Assembly (NCBI RefSeq): GCF_017355185.1
Contig: NZ_JADILJ010000009.1
Location: 1-64,000, forward strand
DNA length: 64,000 nt
Direction: 5' to 3'
From: Rathayibacter sp. SD072
GTDB taxonomy: Bacteria; Actinomycetota; Actinomycetes; Actinomycetales; Microbacteriaceae
The position numbers and the translations under genes are program-made. The notes beneath the pieces were generated by a model. The model saw nothing but the letters and a program-made list of their open reading frames with translations. It was not told the DNA's origin and did no database searches. Each line of letters opens with the position of its first letter. Within the stretch, counting starts at the first letter, position 1. Positions 59,146 to 64,000 of the stretch are shown here, piece after piece.

Positions 59146-59345
59146 TCACGAGCCGCTGCGGAGAGCTTCGTTCATCGACCGGGCGGAGCGGAATCCGGAG
59201 CGTCGCGGGGATCCCCGCTCGACCCTCGACTGCAGGTCGAGGCGCATCGGAGCGAGGCGGACGCGCGCCGCAAGGATCGCGGACAGGGGGGGCACGAGCG
59301 CGCTCGAGGCGAAGTCGTACGTGCACCCCGGCGGTGCACCCATCG
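59146..59345 (-). pseudogene. Remnant of an AraC-family regulator C-terminus
   Basis: On the minus strand the last part reads RRSGFRSARSMNEALRS, close to RRSGFSSTRMMKDAFRR at the end of the intact AraC gene next door. In another frame just upstream is GVHVRLRLERARAPPVRDP, the typical start of the second AraC helix-turn-helix. A frameshift separates them and no N-terminal domain is left. This is a broken AraC gene. Confidence 0.6.
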
Positions 59346-59515
59346 CCGCCGACAGGACCGGCGGTTGCTGACGGCGCGTCGGCGCAGGGGCTGCGGCGCC
59401 TGGGGGGTGCTCGGTCGGTCGACGGGCGCCCCTGTCGGACGTGGTATCGATCCCTCCCGGTGCGGCGGCGAGGGCTGCCCTCCCCGCGGACCCGGCCGAG
59501 GGGCCCGTCGGGTGG
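59346..59515. other. Non-coding stretch between the AraC relic and the intact AraC gene
   Basis: I see no gene or clear signal here. It may be further decayed AraC sequence. Confidence 0.3.
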
Positions 59516-60397
59516 CTACTCCTTCCGCGCGCGAGCCGCGTCCCGCCGGAACGCGTCCTTCATCATCCGAGTGGACGAGAATCCGGAGCGGCGAGCGATC
59601 GAATCGATCTCGTCGCTCACCGGGGTCCGGCCTTCCTCTAGCAGCGCGCGAGCGAGGAGGATCCTCCGTCTTTCCAGAAAGGCGAGAGGCGTCGTTCCCG
59701 CCCTTCTGAACACCCGCTGCAACTGCGATTTCGAGATCCGCAATTCGTCGGTGATCTCATCGAGAGTCAGACCGGAATCGCCGGCGCGGGTGATCATGAT
59801 GTCGACTGCGCGCTGGTGGAGGTGTCGCCCCCTGCTCGTGTCGTCGACGCCGAGCAGGAGCGCCATGGTCGCGTACTCGATCGATCCCTGCAGATAGGAG
59901 AACTGGTTCATCGACGGTTCGATCTCGGAGTTCAATGTGGCGGAGATCTGGCCGGCGAGCATCTCCCGCACGGCGGGATGCGCCTCGAAGACGGCTCCGG
60001 CAGCTCGGTCGGCCGAGACGAAGTCGCGAGGGATGCTCGCAGTCTCGATCTGCATGAGTGCGAGAGGTGTCGGCGACTGGAGCGCCACGCCGGCTCCCCC
60101 GTCTCGCCAGATCGCGAAGCCGCCGTGGAGGCGACTCTCCTTCTCGCCGATCGCGACTCGGGCGTCCCCTTCGATGACCAGGGTGACCTGAGTGACGTCG
60201 GGTTCGAGCACTGTCCATCGGCCCGAGATAGTCGACGTCCACTGCCGTCGGATGACGAAATCGCGCTGACGGATCTCATCGGCGTAGAGCTGGTGCGGGC
60301 CTTCCTCGTCCGAGAAGCTCCATCCTCGTCGACGCAGCCAGTCCCGAGCGGGAGGGCCCGTCAGGGCTATACGCCTCTCGGAGGAGGAGGTGCTCAC
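59516..60397 (-). CDS. AraC-family transcriptional regulator
   Basis: This is a 293-residue activator. The N-terminal half (about residues 20-190) is a cupin-like sensing region of the AraC-binding type. The C-terminal part has two helix-turn-helix motifs: LTLDEITDELRISKSQLQRVFRR near 205-230 and DSIARRSGFSSTRMMKDAFRR near 265-285. I start at GTG 60397, which has AAGGTGGTTCC before it; the frame is open to 60475. It faces the Tat-repeat protein gene at 60628 across a pair of 21-bp-spaced direct repeats, its likely binding site. Confidence 0.85.
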   Translation of the reverse strand: MSTSSSERRIALTGPPARDWLRRRGWSFSDEEGPHQLYADEIRQRDFVIRRQWTSTISGRWTVLEPDVTQVTLVIEGDARVAIGEKESRLHGGFAIWRDGGAGVALQSPTPLALMQIETASIPRDFVSADRAAGAVFEAHPAVREMLAGQISATLNSEIEPSMNQFSYLQGSIEYATMALLLGVDDTSRGRHLHQRAVDIMITRAGDSGLTLDEITDELRISKSQLQRVFRRAGTTPLAFLERRRILLARALLEEGRTPVSDEIDSIARRSGFSSTRMMKDAFRRDAARARKE

Positions 60398-60508
60398 GGA
60401 ACCACCTTGATCGGATTCGGACGGTCGATCCCCCAGGTGTCCGTGCGCCGTCACCCCTGAGACATAGGACCACACTCGACCGCTCTCGGCGCCTCGACAA
60501 AGGGGCGT

Positions 60509-60547
60509 ACGTCAGACGCGCGCGGTCGGACGTCGAACGCGCGTGTC
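60509..60547. promoter_or_regulatory. Direct repeats spaced 21 bp, likely AraC half-sites
   Basis: ACGTCAGACGCGCGCGGTC at 60509 is repeated as ACGTCGAACGCGCGTGTC at 60530 (14 of 18 bases identical). A 21-bp spacing puts both on one DNA face, the usual form of AraC-type sites. They lie between the AraC start (60397) and the repeat-protein ATG (60628). Confidence 0.5.
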
Positions 60548-60627
60548 TTCCATTCAGAGCTGATGTTCCGTCGCTTTCTGTCGAAGATCACTCACGTCAT
60601 CTCTTCTCATCGACGTAAGGAATCCGA

Positions 60628-62007
60628 ATGACCAAGAACGACAGTTCCTCTGCACCGCACGCGGGTGCGACCTTCACCGGAGCGGACGGCGTCCAGCGCC
60701 GCACGATCGTCGCGGGCGCGGCCTGGACGGTCCCGGTCGTCGCCTCCGCCATCGGCGCCCCGCTCGCAGCGGCGTCGGGCGAGAAGCCGACGCTCGCCTT
60801 CACGAACGGGCCCTACACGGTTGCCGCATGCGGCACGCTGAAGGACGTCGTCATCAAGGCGACCACGGACGGCACGACCGCGCCGCCCGCCAACACGACT
60901 GTCACCGTCACGCTCCCGGCAGGACTCACCTGGTCGAACGGAGAGACCGGCTCGCGCCCCTTCTCGACGGATGCGAACGGCGAGGTCGTTCTCGTCGGCG
61001 TCGAGGCGGACGGGACTCCTCGGACCGCGACGATCACGGCGTCCGGGCCGGGTACCTCGTCGGCCAGTGCGCCGGTGGCGGTCACCGGCGGAGCGGCCTT
61101 CCTGTACTTCCTCACCAACACCGGGGGAACCGCCACGACGGCTGTTCCGGTCCCGGCCGGGGCCCAGCCGGTCGGAGTCTCGGGGTGGCTCCTCAACGGC
61201 ACTCTCTACAACAAGTTCGGCGAGGTGGTCGCGACCGACATCACCGAGGCGAACGGCGAATTCGAGAACGCAGGCACCGGCAACGCCGACTACCTCGCCT
61301 ACTCCACCTCCTCCGGAGGCACCTTCCGCTACTTCCGAACCAACACGGGAGGAAGCGCCACTACAGCTATTCCGGTTCCCACGGGCGCGAAGCCCGTCGG
61401 CACGTCCGGTTGGCTCCTCAACCGGACTCTCTACAACATCAACGGCGCCGTCGTGGCGACCGACGTCACCGCAGCCGAAGGAGACTTCGAGAACTCCTCC
61501 GCCGGAACTGGCAATGCGCATTACCTCGCCTATACGACGAGCACAGGCACGGCCTTCCTGTACTTCCTCACGAACACGGGAGGAACCGCCACGACGGCGA
61601 TCCCAGTCCCTTCCGGTGCGGAGCCCGTCGGCGTGTCGGGGTGGCTCCTCAACGGGACGCTCTACAACAAGTTCGGCGAGGTGGTCGCGACCGACGTCAC
61701 CGCGGCCAGCGGTGAGTTCGAGAACTCCGGTACCGGCAATGCGGACTACCTCGCGTACTCCACCTCCTCCGAAGGTACCTTCCGCTACTTCCGGACCAAC
61801 ACGGGCGGAAGTGCGACCACGGCGATTGCGGTCCCCGCAGGTGCACAGCCGGTCGGCACCTCCGGCTGGCTCCTCAACGGCACCCTCTACAACATCAACG
61901 GCGCCGTGGTCGCCACCGACGTCACGGCCACCCAGGGCGACTTCGAGAATCCGGGGACCGGCAACGCGCACTACCTCGCCTACACCACGGGAAGCACCTG
62001 CTCTTGA
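60628..62007 (+). CDS. Tat-type secreted protein with an A-B-A-B tandem repeat
   Basis: This is a 459-residue exported protein that I do not recognise. The N-terminus carries twin Arg (RRTIVAG at 24-30) and a hydrophobic stretch ending GAPLAAASG, a Tat-like signal. Residues 52-150 read as a beta-sandwich. Four repeats of about 75-77 residues follow, starting at Phe158, Phe233, Phe310 and Phe386. They alternate: type A has FLYFLTNTGG and GTLYNKFGEVV, type B has FRYFRTNTGG and TLYNINGAVV. Both share VGxSGWLLN and GTGNAxYLAY. The A and B pair is duplicated. It ends in a Cys near the terminus (GSTCS). AAGGAA precedes the ATG. It is probably a surface or matrix protein controlled by the AraC neighbour. 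Confidence 0.75.
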   Translation: MTKNDSSSAPHAGATFTGADGVQRRTIVAGAAWTVPVVASAIGAPLAAASGEKPTLAFTNGPYTVAACGTLKDVVIKATTDGTTAPPANTTVTVTLPAGLTWSNGETGSRPFSTDANGEVVLVGVEADGTPRTATITASGPGTSSASAPVAVTGGAAFLYFLTNTGGTATTAVPVPAGAQPVGVSGWLLNGTLYNKFGEVVATDITEANGEFENAGTGNADYLAYSTSSGGTFRYFRTNTGGSATTAIPVPTGAKPVGTSGWLLNRTLYNINGAVVATDVTAAEGDFENSSAGTGNAHYLAYTTSTGTAFLYFLTNTGGTATTAIPVPSGAEPVGVSGWLLNGTLYNKFGEVVATDVTAASGEFENSGTGNADYLAYSTSSEGTFRYFRTNTGGSATTAIAVPAGAQPVGTSGWLLNGTLYNINGAVVATDVTATQGDFENPGTGNAHYLAYTTGSTCS

Positions 62008-62018
62008 GCGGCTGACGG

Positions 62019-62062
62019 CGGCTCAGCCGGTGTGCAAGGGCCAACGATCACCGGCTGAGCCG
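62019..62062 (+). terminator. Terminator after the repeat protein
   Basis: A perfect 14-bp stem (62019-62032 with 62049-62062) with a 16-base loop starts 12 bases past the stop at 62007. Confidence 0.7.
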
Positions 62063-62313
62063 ATCCCTTCGGCGGTCGCCCCGCGCCGGCTGGACGCCCT
62101 GGTCTCGAGCGGCGCGCCACGTTCTCCCAGTTCGAGGGAGGGATGATCGCCAAGAAGAGTGCGAATCGAGTCGATGAACCAGCTCCTCACGCGGAGAGAG
62201 CAGTAGTCAGAGCGCATCGACGGCATGCGACCTGTCAAGCCGCCGCGTCCCTCCAGCACCACTGCCTAGCCTCGAACCACGGCGGCGCCTGCCGCCCGGG
62301 GAAGGACATCGAC
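62063..62313. other. Region upstream of the epimerase gene
   Basis: No gene is supported. TAGCCT at 62267-62272 is the best -10 for the epimerase gene, giving a leader of about 35 bases with GGGGAAGGAC as ribosome site. Confidence 0.4.
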
Positions 62314-63327
62314 ATGCGGATCGCGATCGTCGGAGCGACGGGCAATCTGGGCACGGCGCTGCTGCGCAGGCTCGAGGGGGAGGAGTCGGTCGAGGTCGTC
62401 GGCATCGCGCGCCGAGCGCCCCGCCCCGACTCCTCCGAGTACCGGGGAGCGACGTGGAAGGAGATCGACGTCGCCTCGAGTGCGGCGCCGCGGCAGCTGC
62501 GCGAGGCGTTCGCGGGCGTCGACGCGGTGGTGCACCTCGCCTGGGCGATCCAGCCCAGCCACGACCCGGCGTTCCAGCGGCTCGTCGACGTGGGAGGCAC
62601 CGCGAAGGTGCTCGAGGCGGCGGCCGACAGCGGGGTGGGCCAGGTGCTGGTCGCCTCCTCGGTCGGCGCCTACAGCGCGGCGCCCAAGTCGGAGCGGGTC
62701 GACGAGAGCTGGCCCACCGGCGGGCTGCACACGTCGACGTACAGCATGCACAAAGCGGCGAACGAGCGCGCGCTCGACGTGTTCGAGGCGGAGCATCCGG
62801 AGATCGTCGTCACGCGGCTGCGGCCGGGCATCGTGTTCCAGAAGGCCGCGGCCACCGAGATCGCCGGTCTCTTCGCGGGACCCCGCTACCCGACGCGGTG
62901 GCTCGGAGCGATCCGGCCGCCGGTGCTGCCGCTGCCGCGCACGATGATCTTCCAGGCCGTGCACGCGGACGACGTCGCCGACGCCTTCTGGCGGGCGATC
63001 GACCGGCGGGCAGGCGGGGCGTTCAACATCGCGGCGGAGCCGGTGCTCACGCCGAAGCGGATCGCGGACCTCGTCGGCGCGCGGTGGATCCCGGCGCCGA
63101 CCGGCCTGATCCGCTCGCTCGTCACCGCCACCTGGCACCTGCGCATCCAGCGGACGGACGCCGGATGGATCGACATCGCGACCAACGTGCCGGTGATGTC
63201 GACGGACCGGGCGCGCGAGGTGCTCGGCTGGGAGCCGACGCGCTCGGCCGAGGACGCGTTCCGCGAGCTGCTCGACGGGCTCGGCGACCGCACCACGAAA
63301 GCCGGATCAGCGCCGCTGCGGGGCTGA
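62314..63327 (+). CDS. NAD-dependent epimerase/dehydratase family protein
   Basis: This is a 337-residue extended SDR protein. The dinucleotide loop is IVGATGNLGTALLRRL at residues 4-19, and VVHLAWA near 71 follows as usual. The catalytic tyrosine is in YSMHKAANERAL near 143-154 (YxxxK) with Ser-rich VASSVGAYS near 116 before it. The C-terminal third holds the substrate part. It probably changes a nucleotide-linked or small sugar-like substrate, but there are no sugar genes nearby. It is convergent with the DUF3618 gene. Confidence 0.87.
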   Translation: MRIAIVGATGNLGTALLRRLEGEESVEVVGIARRAPRPDSSEYRGATWKEIDVASSAAPRQLREAFAGVDAVVHLAWAIQPSHDPAFQRLVDVGGTAKVLEAAADSGVGQVLVASSVGAYSAAPKSERVDESWPTGGLHTSTYSMHKAANERALDVFEAEHPEIVVTRLRPGIVFQKAAATEIAGLFAGPRYPTRWLGAIRPPVLPLPRTMIFQAVHADDVADAFWRAIDRRAGGAFNIAAEPVLTPKRIADLVGARWIPAPTGLIRSLVTATWHLRIQRTDAGWIDIATNVPVMSTDRAREVLGWEPTRSAEDAFRELLDGLGDRTTKAGSAPLRG

Positions 63328-63335
63328 CGGGAACA

Positions 63336-63373
63336 CGGAAGGGCGGCGGATCCGAGGATCCGCCGCCCTTCCG
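63336..63373. terminator. Two-way terminator between convergent genes
   Basis: A 17-bp perfect stem (63336-63352 with 63357-63373) encloses CGAG. It lies between the stops at 63327 and 63390 and should serve both genes. Confidence 0.82.
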
Positions 63374-63389
63374 GCGTGGGAGGGAGAGG

Positions 63390-63992
63390 CTACGCCTGTC
63401 CGTTCTCCTGCACCGCGTGCTTGGCCTCACGGGCCGAGTCCTTCACGTCCTCGGTCGCCGAGGTGCCGGCGTCCTTGACGTTCGCGGCGGCGTCGGTCGC
63501 GGTCTCCTTGACGGAGGCGAAGGCCTGCTTGGCGGGCTCCTGGAGCTCGCTCGCGGCCTCCTTCGCGGCGTCGGTCACCTTGTCGACGACCGGCTGGGCC
63601 GACTCCTTGACCTTCGAGGCCGCCTGCTTCTCGGCGCTGGACGCCGGGATGAGGGAGGCGACGAGGAGGCCGGCGCCGAGCGCGATCAGCCCGACCGCGA
63701 GCGGGTTGCCCTCGGCCTTGCCCTTGACCGAGCCGGCGGCGCCCTTGACGGAGTCGCCCGCGCCCGAGACGCTGCCCGACACGGAGTCGGTCGCGTCGTG
63801 GACGCTGCCCATGACCCGGTCGCGGACCGAGCCGACGGCGTTCTTCACCTTGTCGGTCTGGCGCTGCGCGATGGCGTGGGGGCTGACCTTCTCGGCCAGC
63901 GCGTCCACGTCGGTGCCCAGCTCTCCGCGGGTGCGCTCGATGTCGGCGCGGATCTCGTCCGCGGTCTTGTTCTGTGCTGCGTCGTACGTCAT
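63390..63992 (-). CDS. DUF3618 family protein
   Basis: This is a 200-residue protein of a small actinobacterial family with DUF3618 at the start: ADEIRADIERTRGELGTDVDALAEKVSPH (in pieces, residues 11-39). A low-complexity region (GSVSGAGDSVKGAAGSVKG) and one membrane helix (about 97-117, NPLAVGLIALGAGLLVASLI) follow. The C-terminal 80 residues form an Ala/Lys/Glu-rich amphipathic helix like stress-linked envelope proteins. An AGGACG site is just before the ATG. Such proteins often sit in an operon with phage holin-like proteins, which would lie beyond the window's right edge. Confidence 0.82.
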   Translation of the reverse strand: MTYDAAQNKTADEIRADIERTRGELGTDVDALAEKVSPHAIAQRQTDKVKNAVGSVRDRVMGSVHDATDSVSGSVSGAGDSVKGAAGSVKGKAEGNPLAVGLIALGAGLLVASLIPASSAEKQAASKVKESAQPVVDKVTDAAKEAASELQEPAKQAFASVKETATDAAANVKDAGTSATEDVKDSAREAKHAVQENGQA

Positions 63993-64000
63993 CGTCCTGC

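Overview
The window is a chromosomal segment of a very GC-rich actinobacterium. Several things point to the family Microbacteriaceae, possibly Rathayibacter or a near relative: the codon and GC pattern, a DUF7882-like small-protein pair, a DUF3151 protein, a DUF6421-like protein, many short lipoproteins, and a sorting signal of LANTG type. The genus is an inference, because no rRNA or tRNA gene lies here. Most genes are chromosomal housekeeping or conserved accessory genes. I see no transposase, integrase, prophage or CRISPR array.

Layout. 1-20 kb: nitroreductase, dihydrolipoamide dehydrogenase, acetyltransferases, a threonine aldolase with an overlapping lipoprotein, a two-component system (histidine kinase and LuxR-type regulator), a DUF6421-like protein, an AEC transporter, a DUF4012 membrane protein, exonuclease III and a heterodimeric ABC exporter. 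20-29 kb: pyrE overlapping a long septum-formation-type protein, a TrmH-family methyltransferase, a HAD phosphatase, and a TetR / degenerate ABC ATPase-like / YhgE-Pip operon. 29-42 kb: DUF3151, an MFS carrier, a Csp-type copper-storage protein, a HAD-IIB phosphatase, a large AAA-LuxR regulator, a cell-wall-anchored cyclic-nucleotide phosphodiesterase/nucleotidase and purA. 42-51.5 kb: an AbiEi/DUF559 orphan, an ABC-FtsX pair, the DUF7882-like pair, nnrD with a histidine phosphatase, and two overlapping hydrolases.

The last 13 kb is the most accessory part. A drug-efflux carrier, a MerR regulator, an NtaA/DszA-type flavin monooxygenase and an F420-reductase-like oxidoreductase form one unit. 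A shared 22-bp dyad in the three promoters ties it together as a small MerR regulon that I infer to handle a small organic molecule. A decayed short-chain dehydrogenase lies just downstream. Two secreted tandem-repeat proteins then flank an AraC regulator and the remains of a second AraC gene. The second repeat protein carries a Tat-like signal and an A-B-A-B repeat I do not recognise. It lies divergent to the AraC gene across a pair of direct repeats spaced 21 bp.

Two genome-style signals run through the window. First, many genes start 6-8 bases after a TAnnnT-like -10 hexamer without a ribosome binding site, which suggests frequent leaderless transcription. Second, nearly every convergent junction, and two divergent ones, hold long imperfect inverted repeats or REP-like hairpins, including a six-copy hairpin array and a 43-bp-arm hairpin built from two copies of a dispersed element.
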